From Saxidomus purpurata (taxonomy: Eukaryota; Mollusca; Bivalvia; Venerida; Veneridae), in assembly GCA_022818135.1 (NCBI GenBank), contig JAFMSR010000002.1, positions 22,253,999 to 22,317,998 of the forward strand: a DNA stretch of 64,000 nucleotides, in the 5' to 3' direction. Under the pieces are notes generated by a model. It was not told the DNA's origin, made no database searches, and saw only the letters and a list, made by a program, of their open reading frames with translations. Made by a program: the position numbers and the translations under genes. Positions 24,501 through 35,722 of the stretch are shown here, piece after piece; positions within the stretch are counted from its first letter, which is position 1, and each line of letters begins with the position of its first letter.

Positions 24501-27500
24501 ATGTCCGTCCGTTTGCCTGTCTGAAATCGTTTCCAATCAATATCTGAAGAACCATTGTTCCTAGGATCATATAACTTGATAGGCTTATTTGTCATGGCAT
24601 GTAGAAGCTCCTTATACATTTAAGGGTCAGTTGGTCAAAGATCAAAGCTACAGTAATCTTTTACTAAAATGGGTTCTGATCAGTAACTGAGGAACTGTTG
24701 GTCCTATGATCATATAACTTTGTAGACTTATTAGTCATGACCAGTGAAAGACTCCTATTGATTTGAGGTCAGGCCATGCCAACTCGTTTCTCCGTTTAGC
24801 GTCCGCGGACGGATAGGTTTGAGGCCCACTGATCGAAAAAAAACCATTTCATCATGGCCCGCGATCTCGCTGTATGACGACATCGACGCAACAATCTATT
24901 CGTGAATGGCAAGATGACAACTACGTTTAAATATTATTGGTATTAAAAGGCAGGTAGACGTTTGGTAGTTCAAAACGATTTGATAACATCGCTACATTGT
25001 CGTGGATCTCACGGTGAATTGTAGATTTTAGAGGGTGTATTTCGGGGTTTATTCATATCTGTAACTTCGGTATGGGTAAAATAAACCCTGTCATTATATG
25101 GAAATGTTCTCCTTACAAAAGCACACGTCCAGCTGTGTTATTTGAATTGATATTATGTATATTATTATGCACTGAATTTTAGTCTTGGTATCATGAATAG
25201 TATCCCAATTGCTCATGCATCTTGTTTGCTGTCTCTTTCCTTTCAGATCCATAATTTACTAGGGTAATTTTCCGGTATATTTTTCCAAAACCGTCTCAAA
25301 TGGCAAATTGTAGCTGTCAGAGTTACATAAGGTTGTAAAGACATCCTCAGTGTGTCTGCTTTAAAAGTTGGGGAACATGAAAACTTTAAGATGTTGTTTG
25401 AAAATATCGTACAGGCCAGTTTTAAGGGTGCCCAGGGAGGAAGGTTTCAATAGACGCTAGAGTTGAAGGGGATCCTTACATAAAATGTCAAATCTGTTAC
25501 AGTAACGTCAACACAGTTGAGGTTAGGTGGTCATTGCATGTTGCTAAAATTCTTTCAAGCTTTAACTCGGCGCATGTTTCCTTTGAACTCCTTGACACGG
25601 ACGTACGTAAAAATGTCAATAGCTCTGATGCCTTCTCATTACCTTTTTAAGGGAAAAAATATCAGACACAAAGCTCACAGTTAAAATATTCATCTAAGTT
25701 TGGCCAGATTCTGTCAAGAAGGACAATTGGAATTTAAGAAATTATTTAATTGATCTTTTTCATGAACGATAATTAGGTTTCATTAAATCGGAAATATCTA
25801 TCAGTAAAACTATAGTAAACGATGTGTGTGACTATCTGTTCTACATATTGCCTCACCTTAAGGTACTGATTTTTAAAGTAAAAACACCTTGAAATGTGTC
25901 TAGGCATATATTCAGCTGTCAAAAGAATTAACATTTGAATTTGATGTCAGATTATAATTATTGTTCTTAGGTTAAATAATTGACTTTTAGAATTAAATGC
26001 TTGTGTTGTGAATTTCATTTTTAAAACTAAAATACATATAACATTTCAATCATAAAAGTATGAGCTGAAATTTGATATAGGTGCACTAGGTGAATTTAGA
26101 CATCTAGAATGATGCCTATGATATCTTTATGTGCAACATAACGTTTTGAGAAATATTTTTTATAATAGATAATGGAACATCCGATTTGTTATGCATAAAT
26201 GTTAAGTTACACATGGAATATGGAACTCGGGCAGCTATATTCTGGGTAGAATGGCAATAAAACTCGTTTTTTAAAGCTTCGTATTTTTTTCAGGATAGCT
26301 AGATAGGTTTTCGAACAGTGGGTTGACGCTAAAGAAGAAACAATTTGGTAATGCCACAGTTGGTCAAGCATCAAAGTCACGGTGCCCTTTAATAAAACAA
26401 TGGTTTTCGATCAATAACTGAAGAACGGTTCGTCTCAGATTTATTGGTCATGACCAGTGGAAGACCCCTATAAATTAAGGGTTATTTAGTCAAAGGTCCA
26501 GATCACGGTGATATTTAATGAAAGGAAATGCTTTCCAATCAATAACTGAAGCCTATGGACATATACCTTTGTAGGTTCCATGGCTATGACCTACAGATGA
26601 CTCCTGTATATTTTGAGCTCAGTTGGTCAAAGGTCAATTTTACGGTGACCTTTAATTAGAAAAAAGTGTTTTCCGAGCAATAGCGATTGGTCTTTAGGTC
26701 ATATAACTTGTAAACTCTAATTAGTTTTGACCAATTCTAGAAATTGTCGTCTATACATTTTGGGTTCACTCAAAGTTCAACGTCACAATGTTTTTTATTG
26801 TAAATACAGATTGATTCCGAGTACTAACTTAAGAACGGTTGTTCCTAGGATTATATAAATTACATGTAGTTGACTTATTGTTAATGACAAATAAATGACG
26901 CTATTTTGTTGGTCAAAGGTCGCGGTGACTAGTAATTAAGAAAAACTCAGTCTTCGATTAATAAATAAAGAAAGCTTGATCCTAACGTGGAATGACCCCT
27001 ATATAGTTTGAGGTCAGCTTATCAAAGGTCAATGTCAGGTGGAGACATATGTTCTTAAGTTGAATTAACTACTATAAAGATCTGACTGAAAATGCTTGTT
27101 ACAATTGTTTTGCTTTTGCATATACATAAGAAACAAATATATCTAATTTATGATAGAAATACATTTATTCCCTGCATGTTCAAGATTTCGGAGCTTCTTT
27201 CCTCGAAGGTGTTTACACAAAGAAATGAGAAGCATACTAAAACACCTCTTGTAAATTAAGGTCAAACATCATGTTCAGGGTTCAAAAGTCGGCTTTTACC
27301 AGTCTATAACTTCTGCACTCTAAACGGTGAAAATAAAAAAGATGGATCTTAAATTAAAACCGATTTAAGAATTTAACCAATCTTCATTTCTGTCACATCA
27401 ATCTGACTAAAGATCACGATCTTCCTGAAGGATTTTTGAGGATATTATTTTAATTTCACATTAGAATGCCCTTGATGTAACTACAATAATAATGTTAACA

Positions 27501-28669
27501 GTTATTTTGTTCAATATTATACTAAATATAGATGTGTCTGATAAAGATGTACTAACCAATGCATTTGCACTCATTGCACATATGGGAGTAGCAACAGCAT
27601 GGGGAACTGTGCAGACAATGACCATAGAAATCTACCCCACAGTTATAAGGTAAGAAGATAGTCATGTTACTGAAAACTAGAATATTGTAATTGATTAACT
27701 AATTATAAAAAAGAACATTAGGTATGCAAATACATAAATACTGAGACATATTGCTTATACTTACGCATTTTGCTAATTCTTATTAATTTATTTGTTAGGT
27801 TTTTGTCTGCATTGTGTGGGCAAACTTAAAATTGTTTATCACATCTTTTACAGGAATATAGGGTTCGGAACTTTGAGTGTAACGGGGCGTATTGGCGCTA
27901 TTGCCGGACCGCAGCTGGTTTATTTGGTGAGGCTACCAAGTAAATTTCAAAATTTCTAGGATACATGTATCTGAGTTTCAAATTTCTAGTTCAGAGTATT
28001 AAACTTGTTATTCAATTCTCAATTATGGTATATAACCAAACCCTAATGGAAAGAGAACTCTGTGGGCAAAATATGTGAACTTGAGATATAATGCGTGTGT
28101 GTTATGCTATTCACGAGTACAAACACAACAAATAATAGTCTTTACATTGGACATTGTATCGTTTGGGGCATGACAGATACTTTAAGGGGTTTATAATCAC
28201 ATTTTATGCAAGTTGCAGACATAGTTACAAACTTCTAATATTTAAATATTCATACAAAACAGTCTAGAGAATACTGAATTGAAACGGATTAATTTCTAGA
28301 TGAATTCTTGACTTCAAATGATGCACAACAATAATTATTATTTGGAAATTACTGAATTGATTCATACCTGCCAGTATTCTTTTAAACAGTTTGTTTCTTT
28401 ATATATTTCTTCAAATGTTATAAGATGTGCTTATGATAATTTCTGTAACGTATTTTCAGAATACATACAGGCCGGGGCTTCTATATTTTGTGTGCGGAGG
28501 AATATCTATCACCTGCGTTTTCGGACTATTTTTCTTGCCTGAAACAATGGATAGGAACCTCAACGACAAGATTAAACAAGCATTTGGTTCGGAAGTCGCC
28601 GTCTCAACGCCCAATAACAAAAAGGACACACATGTAAACTCAATTCAAAATGAGGCTACACATCTATAA
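18251..28669 (+). CDS. SLC22-like organic ion transporter (gene C), eight coding exons
   Basis: Exons 18251-18595, 22122-22543, 23480-23698, 24086-24220, 24366-24448, 27532-27649, 27854-27926 and 28460-28669 join in phase to a 534-residue protein, the usual SLC22 length. All introns are GT-AG. Visible features: an N-terminal S-P-D-D-I-I-E-S-I-G-G-C-G-R-F-Q block; a first membrane segment; a large extracellular loop with five cysteines (63, 75, 87, 92, 100) and sequons at N71, N80 and N96; N-L-V-C-D (117-121); the MFS loop A-D-L-F-G-R-K-P (148-155); I-P-E-S-F-R-W (258-264) after membrane segment 6; E-I-Y-P-T-V-I-R-N-I-G-F-G before segment 11; and L-P-E-T-M-D (491-496) after segment 12. Twelve membrane segments are expected, at the plasma membrane. 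Substrate (cation, anion or carnitine type) cannot be read from the sequence. A TTTCAG acceptor at 18237-18242 just upstream of the ATG suggests an additional 5' UTR exon. Confidence 0.92.
18655..20090 (+). repeat. Intron 1 repeat: relative of the 35975-37090 (Mutator-like) element
   Basis: Two blocks, 18690-18960 and 19960-20090, match 35985-36245 and 36955-37085 in the same order and orientation. The left end carries a hairpin: ACTTGAAGTGCTTTATCGAA (18657-18676) pairs with a TAAAGCACTTCAAG phrase (about 18759-18772). Unlike the other copy it keeps no transposase frame. The rest of intron 1 (20091-22121) shows nothing else. Confidence 0.6.
22122..22543 (+). CDS. Gene C exon 2 (residues 116-256)
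   Basis: Lies between TTTTCAG (22121) and GTGAGT (22544); 422 bp, leaving two bases of a split codon. It carries N-L-V-C-D, membrane segments 2-6 and the A-D-L-F-G-R-K-P loop. Same length as exon 2 of gene E. Confidence 0.92.
23480..23698 (+). CDS. Gene C exon 3 (residues 256-329)
   Basis: Lies between TTGTCAG (23479) and GTAAGT (23699); 219 bp. It begins with C-V-I-P-E-S-F-R-W and encodes the large central cytoplasmic loop, ending S-L-N-W at the start of membrane segment 7. Gene E's exon 3 is one codon longer. Introns 2 (22544-23479) and 3 (23699-24085) hold nothing identifiable. Confidence 0.92.
24086..24220 (+). CDS. Gene C exon 4 (residues 329-374)
   Basis: Lies between TTACAG (24085) and GTAAAT (24221); 135 bp, the same as gene E exon 4. 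It encodes segments 7-8, with N-x-F-L-F-S-x-x-x-I-P and an ending W-L-Q-N-R shared with gene E. Confidence 0.92.
24366..24448 (+). CDS. Gene C exon 5 (residues 374-402)
   Basis: Lies between TTGCAG (24365) and GTTAAT (24449); 83 bp. It reads I-G-R-R-Y-T-S-I-L-C-F-T then G-I-V-Q-T-L, membrane segment 9. The donor GTTAAT is weaker than the others, but the phase fits only this boundary. Confidence 0.88.
24455..27050 (+). repeat. Diverged tandem array in gene C intron 5, split by an insertion
   Basis: Monomers of about 120-140 bp share phrases like CAATAACTGAAGAACGGTT, GTCATGACCAGTGRAAGACT and GGTCAAAGGTC. They occupy 24480-24780 and resume at about 26350-27050. The sequence between (24781-26350) is unrelated to the monomers. 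This is the common bivalve 'GGTCAAAGGTCA' type of repeat. Intron 5 runs 24449-27531; its last 480 bases are unremarkable. Confidence 0.65.
24781..26350. mobile_element. Insertion of about 1.57 kb with imperfect terminal inverted repeats
   Basis: The left end has GTTTCTCCGTTTAGCGTC, then GCCCACTGATCGAAAA after a 20-base spacer. The right end, read inversely, has GTTTCTTCTTTAGCGTC then ACCCACTGTTCGAAAA. The insertion interrupts a tandem array that continues on both sides. The interior has no long frame, so it would be a non-autonomous DNA transposon. The exact ends and any target duplication are unclear. Confidence 0.5.
27532..27649 (+). CDS. Gene C exon 6 (residues 402-441)
   Basis: Lies between AATATAG (27531) and GTAAGA (27650); 118 bp, the same as gene E exon 6. 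It carries segment 10, including T-A-W-G-T-V-Q-T and the conserved E-I-Y-P-T-V-I-R that leads into exon 7. Confidence 0.92.
27854..27926 (+). CDS. Gene C exon 7 (residues 441-465)
   Basis: Lies between TTACAG (27853) and GTGAGG (27927); 73 bp, the same as gene E exon 7. It reads N-I-G-F-G-T-L-S-V and ends G-P-Q-L-V-Y-L, segment 11. Confidence 0.92.
28460..28669 (+). CDS. Gene C exon 8 (residues 466-534) with stop
   Basis: Begins after TTTTCAG (28459) with N-T-Y-R-P-G-L-L and ends at TAA. It encodes segment 12, L-P-E-T-M-D-R-N-L and a polar cytoplasmic tail. The tail end matches that of gene A (3-113). A candidate AATAAA lies at 29310-29315. Confidence 0.92.
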   Translation, partial: NTYRPGLLYFVCGGISITCVFGLFFLPETMDRNLNDKIKQAFGSEVAVSTPNNKKDTHVNSIQNEATHL

Positions 28670-30447
28670 ATTCCAGAGAATTATTTTTGATTTCAATTCT
28701 TGGATTACTAGTATACAGTTCACTCGAAACTTTTGTATTGACACTTTTGGACCACGCAAGGGGTATCCCTGTCCACCCGCTTCTTGTACTTAGCGCCAAT
28801 GAATAATAGGTAGCCAGATACACTGGAACACTTGAACATGTAACACTTGATCATTAATCCATGTCTTTTGTATGCTTTTTTCAGTATATATGAAGTAGTG
28901 TGTTAAATGTTTGTGTAATTTAACATGTATTCAATTCTAATCACAAAATATTTCACGGCAATAGTTGATTCTACAAAAGTCCACAACATTAATTTTAGAT
29001 ATTTTCTTTGCAAACAATTTGTTCTAATATTGGGTTTCTGCATATTTAACGGTCAAATTTTCAAATTACTTCAGGTTGAATCAATTATCTTCCATGTATA
29101 TGCATGTACCTAACGTTGCCATTTTATTAACATAACCGTATAGCAATATCATCCAACAATTAGTAGTAGAACTTTCAAGTCTTAATTCGTATTATTTGAA
29201 GGACCATTAAATTTTGCATTTTCTTGATTTTTGTTCATTGTGGTATTTAATGGAGGCTTCTGTATTCACTACTGTATCCATATAGAGTTTTCATATTGTA
29301 CAAAGAAATAATAAAATTGGGCCCAGGAACTTTGTTCCTTATATCCAGAATTTCGCTATATCCGGAGACGTTATACACGGACTTTATTGTATACTTTTGT
29401 AATATTATCACATACAGTCTATTCTTAAGTAAAATAATTGGAACATGGCTATCTCTGTTATCTTTTAAATAACATTAGCATATAGAAATCCAGACCTGTT
29501 TTTATCTATGACAGGCCATTTTAACGCCCCAAAATAAAGACTTTAAACAGCAAAATATCCTTTTTCCGAAAGGCCACATTTTGTCTGGATTTATGACTTC
29601 TAGAATAATGATTTAGTTGTCTTGTTCTTCAAAATTTCAAAATTCAAATTTGCCCCACACAGTATGTATGAGATACAATGATGAGACATTAATTCCTGTA
29701 GTAAAAGTTGCAAGTTTTTTCAACAAGTAAATTTAAACTATGAATATGCTTACTAGATATATTCGTCAGTGAAATGGAAAGGCGTTTGGTAACTTGTCAA
29801 GAGGTCAAGAATTCCGTTTTCTCAAGTGGGTCCGTACGTACGTACGTTTGTCGTTGTTTTGTGGAGTTTAACAGCTATAAAAATGATAACAGAGTTCAAT
29901 TCATTTGTGGCATTGTCTTAACATTTGTTATAGTTCAGACTTGAATCCATTGTACATGTGTACAAGTGCCCACAAGCAATTTTGCTACCGGATGCATAAT
30001 CTCTTCTTAATCTTACTTTCTCGAGTTTTAGGTGAAAAAGTGACAATTAGAGTAAGGTATTCTTGATATTTATAAATTATTGTTAATATCAAACACTTCC
30101 GGTTACAATAATGACTGAATTGTTTTATCAACACTTTTAAATTTCTGTAATTTACAAATTTTATAAGTTTGTTATTTCGGAAAATCATATAGACTAAACT
30201 GACCACCGTTTTAAATGCCATAGCAATGCCTCTTAATTGAGAAATATAGACCTGGGTCTACCCAGTTTTCAATATATAGATGCTCTTGACCGCGGCTTTA
30301 ACAAGTTTAATTATCATGATTGTAATTTTATTTTTTGAAAAGGTCAGCTACTTTATATTAACCACAGTTCTTTTTTATACGCTTGATCAGAAAAAAATAG
30401 CTGAAAACCCATAAAAAACTAATGCCATCGATCTAGACCATAATTGA

Positions 30448-31192
30448 GATACAAGTGGATGCGGAAGATATAAAACAATAATGACCGTCATTGTATATTT
30501 GGTAAAGACTATTGTTTATTTCGGTTTTTCAAACTTGATACTTCGCACTGTCACTCTTACCTGGTATCATGTCGGAGATGACGCCAGCACATCGTGCACA
30601 GATTCGTTAAATACGTCACAGCTATTTTGCAAAAAGCAGAAATTCTCATCTTTGTAAGCCACACAACTGTAGATAGTCCTAATAATTCTGAATCTAATGG
30701 TGGTTTGCACTTAATTTTCATAAAAATCTAGCAAATAACAAAAATAACTTTCCATTGATTTTTTGCATATTTCAATTCAATCTGATTTATTCCCAAGACT
30801 TCATTTGAAGTACGATAAATTCCATGTGGCATGGATTCTCGCTGGAAATGTTACGTCAGGACAACTTGCAGATTTATTTGGGAGAAAATCTTCGTTATTT
30901 GCATCTATTGTAGTTATATTGGTATCTTACGCTGCTTGCTACTTCTCAACAAGTTAGCAGATGTTTGCGGTCTGTTCATTCTTTTGCGGCGTTGGAGGCG
31001 GATTCTTCCTCCCAGTCCAATTTTGCCTATGTCGGAATTTACGCTGGCAAGATGACGTGCGTGGGTCGTAAGGTTTCCCTCCTGGACACTAGAAAGTTGT
31101 CTGTTTCCATTTCTTGGATGGCTGCTTCATGGCTGGAGATCCTTTCAGCTAATGACTGCAGTTTCAGCTGTAGTTTGCTTATTTGCATGGCT
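30448..31192 (+). pseudogene. Decayed SLC22-like transporter copy (pseudogene D): exon 1 and 2 relics
   Basis: Sister of pseudogene B in the duplicated flank. The exon-1 relic (30448-30657) reads open from D-T-S-G-C-G-R-Y through T-W-Y-H-V to F-C-K-K-Q-K and a TAA, but its start codon is lost (ATA where B has ATG) and a TGA lies just upstream. The exon-2 relic (about 30776-31192) has lost its acceptor (TTCAA for TTCAG), contains an in-frame TAG at 30955-30957 (Y-F-S-T-S-stop) and shifts frame after C-L-x-R-N. The A-D-L-F-G-R-K motif is still readable. A deletion fuses the end of exon 1 to the far side of intron 1. No later exons are visible. Confidence 0.85.
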
Positions 31193-31542
31193 GTACGTAT
31201 TTATTTATTTATGCATGCTCAAAGATAACTTATTTTGTTCAGTATTTAGAGAATTATGTCCAGTGCTAGTAAGTATGACAGGCTCGTTTACATTTTAGTA
31301 CTTCTCTAATCAATAAATATCATATTTCGGAACAAATAAACAAGCGACAACTGTTTTGTTTTATATATAAACCTTTTCCCTGCCAAGTTGAGTGAAACCA
31401 CGTCTTTGGTGTATACGCATTACTTTTAGCTTTATTTGAGAATGTAAAGGGAAAGAACTGTAGCCTTTGTTCTCGTGCTAAATTTCTTCACATTTCTGCT
31501 TCTTGGACATTTCAGTAAATCAGAAATGGCAAAAGTCATCAT

Positions 31543-33570
31543 CACTGCGGATGAACGACCACCGGATATTGGGGCAAAAGTGAGCATTTTATTAGCTCAA
31601 CACAACACGAAGTACCCATGGTTGGTAAGTCTGATCGCATGGTGTCCGTCGTCTTTATGTCTTTCTATCGTCTGCGTGTCGGCTGTGCACATTTTACATT
31701 GTGTATGCAAATAAGACTGCATTTTTCAGTGGAGCTTCAGGAAACTTGATCAGAATGACTGCCTTCATGTAATCTACGTCGATTCGAATATGGGTCATTT
31801 TGTTTCAAAAACTTGGTCATGGGATCAAATCATAGACAAACTTTTGTATGCAATAAAGGTTTCATTTTCATTCGATCACCATGAAGATTGCTTTGATGAA
31901 CTTTAGGTCGAGTACTAATATCAAAAATCAAGATGGGTCAACAATTAGGTCACCGGATCAAATCAATGAAAACCCTTGTGTATACAATAAATGTTCCATT
32001 TTTCATTGAATCTTCATGATCCTTAGTCGGAATTATGTACAGTCTTGGTGAACTCTAGATTGAGTTTGCATATTGGTCATCTGTGGTCCAAAACTAGGTC
32101 AGTGGGTAAACTCATAGAAAAAACCTTGTTTTTGCAATATTCTATGCTAGTTGATATACCTTTTTTAATTTATTTTAAAATGTTTTAGATAAAATCAATT
32201 TAAGATACAGTATGACATGTTGCATATCCAAAATCAATTCTATTTCTACAAAATAATTTGAATTTACACATCCCGGAAAACTAAATATTCACATCACGGG
32301 CAAGTATTTAAAATTGCTTAGTATATCTTCACGTTGATTGCCCTTGTATACATCGAACAAAGCCAACGCGTGTGATGTCTTAGACATCTTTGACAATATG
32401 CGAGATAATGATACTTTGTACAAACCCGAAAAACTGACGTTATTGTTTAGATAATAGTAGGGATTAACGGACCGTTTTTTCATAGCATCGTGTAATTCAT
32501 TTTTATCGATAGGTATTAATATTTCGATAAAAATGAATGTTGCAGTAATGCTTTTATGATAATTCGTAAAAAAAATTGTTGTTTTTTATTGTGTTACTAT
32601 ACAACACTCACACGCACGCACATACGCACGCACGCACACACGCACGCACGCACGCACACACATAATGGAATTGTGGTAGAGAGTTCCGCATTTTTGCATT
32701 AACTAGAACAACACACTGCATTTCATCTTACAACTTATACGTACTGTAGACAAATGTTTAGTAGTTGTAGATAACGTTCAAAGTCACTTCATGTCCGAGT
32801 CATTGAATGGTTAGTGCAGTACTGCACAGCATATCCATTTACACGCGATATTGTTGATTATTTGGTGAAAATTTAAAAATATAAATATAATTGTACAAGT
32901 GTGTCTAATGTGTGTCTAATACTCAAAACGCCAGACAAAACACTTTATAATACACTTTTATAGTATAAATTATCAACGTTTAATATGACTTGTGCAAAAC
33001 AACACACATCCTGAATTCATACCTTCAACTGATAACAAATAAATACATTTCCAGTTTCAAAATTTTTATTTTTTACTCATTTCTTGATGCAATACTCAGT
33101 ACAGTGATTCGCTCACTCCGTCAATACTCAGTTCACGTTTAACCAATACCCAGTACAGTAAATGAAATGTTTCGAGAACCGTATCTCCGCTATTCTTTCA
33201 TCTTAAATGATGAAATTTTAACCATTAATATGTTGTCGTTAGGGAAATGATATGCCGTATCCAGATTATCAATATGTTAATGATTTATCAAATGAAACAG
33301 CATACTTTGCCAACGGTCGAGAATTTTCGAGTGAGCACACTATTTGTTTTGGACATTTTCAACATTTCAACATATATATGTTGCACAACGAGAATACATT
33401 CGGCTTTGGCAGTCATTAAAGTATCTAAAAACACACAAATAGCCACAATATGATATGCATCAGAGTGAAAATCGAGTTTTAATTTACCCCAGTTGTTACA
33501 CGTTACTCGCGAAAACTAATTATCTGTGCTCACTTTTGCCCCAATATCCGGTGGTCGTTCATCCGCACTG
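31543..33570. mobile_element. Non-autonomous DNA transposon, 2,028 bp, 44 bp TIRs, AT target duplication
   Basis: The ends 31543-31586 and 33527-33570 are inverted repeats of 44 bp that differ at one base (CACTGCGGATGAACG... against CAGTGCGGATGAACG...). The empty site in duplication copy 1 (about 3225-3240) reads TCATCATTGTTG; here the element is flanked by ...TCATCAT and ATTGTTG..., so two bases (AT) are duplicated. A 2-bp AT duplication suggests the ISL2EU group of PIF/Harbinger-like elements; a CMC (CACTA-like) member is the alternative. No transposase frame is present. The interior carries three diverged 'AACTAGGTCA' monomers (31740-32150) and a CACG microsatellite. Confidence 0.85.
32605..32662 (+). 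repeat. CACG/CA microsatellite
   Basis: Interrupted (CACG)n/(CA)n run inside the 31543-33570 transposon. Confidence 0.9.
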
Positions 33571-34060
33571 ATTGTTGATAATAGCAAAATATAACACCGG
33601 ACAAGGCTTCAATTTTTATACGTCTCTTTGGAAATAACAGAAGCATCAAGATAAGAAATATTTATAACATTTTCTTGATCTGTTCAGATCTAGATTTCTC
33701 GTCAGAATTACATTACTGCTAATGCTGGTGATGATTGTGATTTACTTTTGCAAAGTGGAATTTTCAGGGTTTGGAAAATAAATAGGGTTACAGAAATGTT
33801 TCTCTTTACGGAGCTACAAAATGTCAAAAGGTTGTAGAAAAACTTTCGACTGTACATTGCCATGACTACTTTCAAGTGGAAATTCCGTTATTAAGACAGT
33901 AGGTAGGATGGAAGAATAAATGTCATTCTGATGCTTAAAAATGTCCCCAAATCATAAGTAGATTGTATTTTCAGACACAAACAGTCGACAGAAATTAGTG
34001 ATAACTACATGACCTTTTTATCTTTCTGCTATAATATATAAAACTCAAAACATAATATAT

Positions 34061-34215
34061 AGAGGATAATTGTTGGTTTCGGTGTAAGATCACATTATGA
34101 TTTCACCGAGTTGGCACCAAAACTGATATTTTCACTCGTGAAAATAACTAATTTTGGTGTTCACGAGTGAAATTATGATGATATTACACCGATACCTACA
34201 ATTTTTCTGTTTATT
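34061..34215. repeat. Palindromic MITE-like hairpin
   Basis: GGTTTCGGTGTAAGATCA near 34077 pairs with TGATATTACACCG near 34180, with inner arms CACTCGTGAAAATA / GTTCACGAGTGAAAT. The same design (GTGAAAT...ATTTCAC arms next to TTTTTATTTTATG) occurs at 40155-40275 and 41100-41198. It sits exactly where homology between the two segmental duplication copies ends. Confidence 0.6.
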
Positions 34216-34779
34216 TTATGTCTATAACTCTACTTTTGTTTCAAGAAAATGTCGAAAATCGCGGGAAACGTCATCAGAAAGCAAAGCAAACATGACGCCA
34301 TTTTAACGACGTAATCGTCGTATGGCTTCCGGGGTATACATTTTGATATAAATCCGATTTTGATAATTTGATTACAGTGAGTTTATCGGGATATAATTCA
34401 CATGGTTGCCGGTCAATAATTCGTGTTGGGAATGAGGTATTGTCATGAAGACCGGTTTATAGATAGCTTATATTCAGATGTAGTTACAGCTTGGTAACCA
34501 TGAAAATTGGTGTGCGTACCTCATAGAGATGAAGCTTGGGATTGCATTTGTGGTCCCTAAGTCAATTTCAATGTCGCTGATATATCTTTCAGTCAAAGAT
34601 GCAACAATCTCTCTGGATAAATTAGTATCCCTCCGCAATAATAATTTCTCATCGGCCACTTTTAACGAAACTAGCAGAACTTCCTTTAAAGATCCGTGGG
34701 ACATAAATAACGTTCGAGCTCATATGAGGCCTTCTTAAAGCAAAAAGTAAATAATTCAATTACGTAACTGGACCTTAAA

Positions 34780-35590
34780 GGTGTTAAAAGAGTTTAAAGC
34801 TAAAAGTTATTGACCTGAAACCATTATTCTATTTTTAGTAACAGTGACCTTGACTTTGAACCTTGTAGCCCAAAATACAATCCGTTGTGGGTCTCTACGC
34901 AAGCTACTTACAGACTCAATTTCATTGTGATGGGTCACTCCTAACTTGAGTTATTGAGCGGAAACCGTTTTTTTCTATTTTTAGTAACAGTGACCTTGAC
35001 CTTGACCCTAGTGACCCAAAATACAATTGCGTCTTTCCACATGCTACCTATACACCACGTTTCATTGCAATTGGTCACTAATAACTTGAATTATTGAGCG
35101 GAAATCGTTTTTTCTATTTTATTTAATGTGACCTTGACTTTAACTCCAGTGACCTCAAATGCAATCGAAAGCTGCGTTTCAATGTAAGCTATCTACACAC
35201 CGAGTTTCATTGCAATTGGTGACTCCTTACTTGAGTTATTGAGCGGAAACCGTTTTTTCTATTTTTAGTTACAGTGTCCTTGACCTTAAACCTAGTGCCC
35301 AAAATTGCAATTCCAAGCTGCGTCTCTACGCATGCCACCTATACACAAAGTTTCATTGCAATTGGTCTCTAACAACTTAAATTATTGAGCGGAAACTTTT
35401 TTTACTATCTTATTTACAGTGACCTTGACCTTGACCCTAGTGACCGCAAATGCAATCGCAAGCTGCGTTTCCATGCAAGCTACCTACACTTAAAGTTTCA
35501 TTGCAATTGGTCACTCCTTACTCAAGATATTAAACGGAAACAAATGTTTGACGCCCGCCCGCCCATCCGCCTACCCGACATACGACATCG
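34780..35590 (+). repeat. Tandem array, five units of about 144 bp ('GTGACCTTGACC' type)
   Basis: The CAGTGACCTTGACC-like phrase occurs at about 34841, 34987, 35125, 35271 and 35416. Units also share TTTCATTGCAATTGGTCACT and TTATTGAGCGGAAACC. The array runs into a GCCCGCCC-rich stretch (35550-35580), the position occupied by a tetranucleotide run in the HINE-like elements. Terminal inverted repeats are not clear, so I only call the array. Confidence 0.8.
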
Positions 35591-35722
35591 CCATTCTAAT
35601 GAGCAGTTTTTTTGTATTTGTTTTTTTTAAACCTGCTAAATAAGCATGCCTGTTTTGAATTATAATTGAAGAACTTCCAATGATGTGCAAAGTATATCTC
35701 TTACTGTTTTAAACATTCAGTA

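Larger units (their letters stand above)
28600..34055 (+). repeat. Segmental duplication, copy 2 (3' flank of gene C plus pseudogene D)
   Basis: Partner of 1-4450 (anchors listed there). Differences from copy 1: a longer 3' flank between 28700 and 29220, a deletion of about 310 bp removing the end of exon 1 and intron 1 of the relic (at about 30655), and the transposon insertion at 31543-33570. It lacks the 3524-4258 insertion. Between 28670 and 30447 no gene is visible. Confidence 0.85.

Noticed and set aside
34474..34704. 76-codon - strand frame with a charged, gene-like composition and a GTACGC donor-like site inside
   Set aside because: Left undecided rather than called: no paralogue in the window, no recognisable motif, and the opposite strand is equally open. 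It could be an exon of a mobile element.
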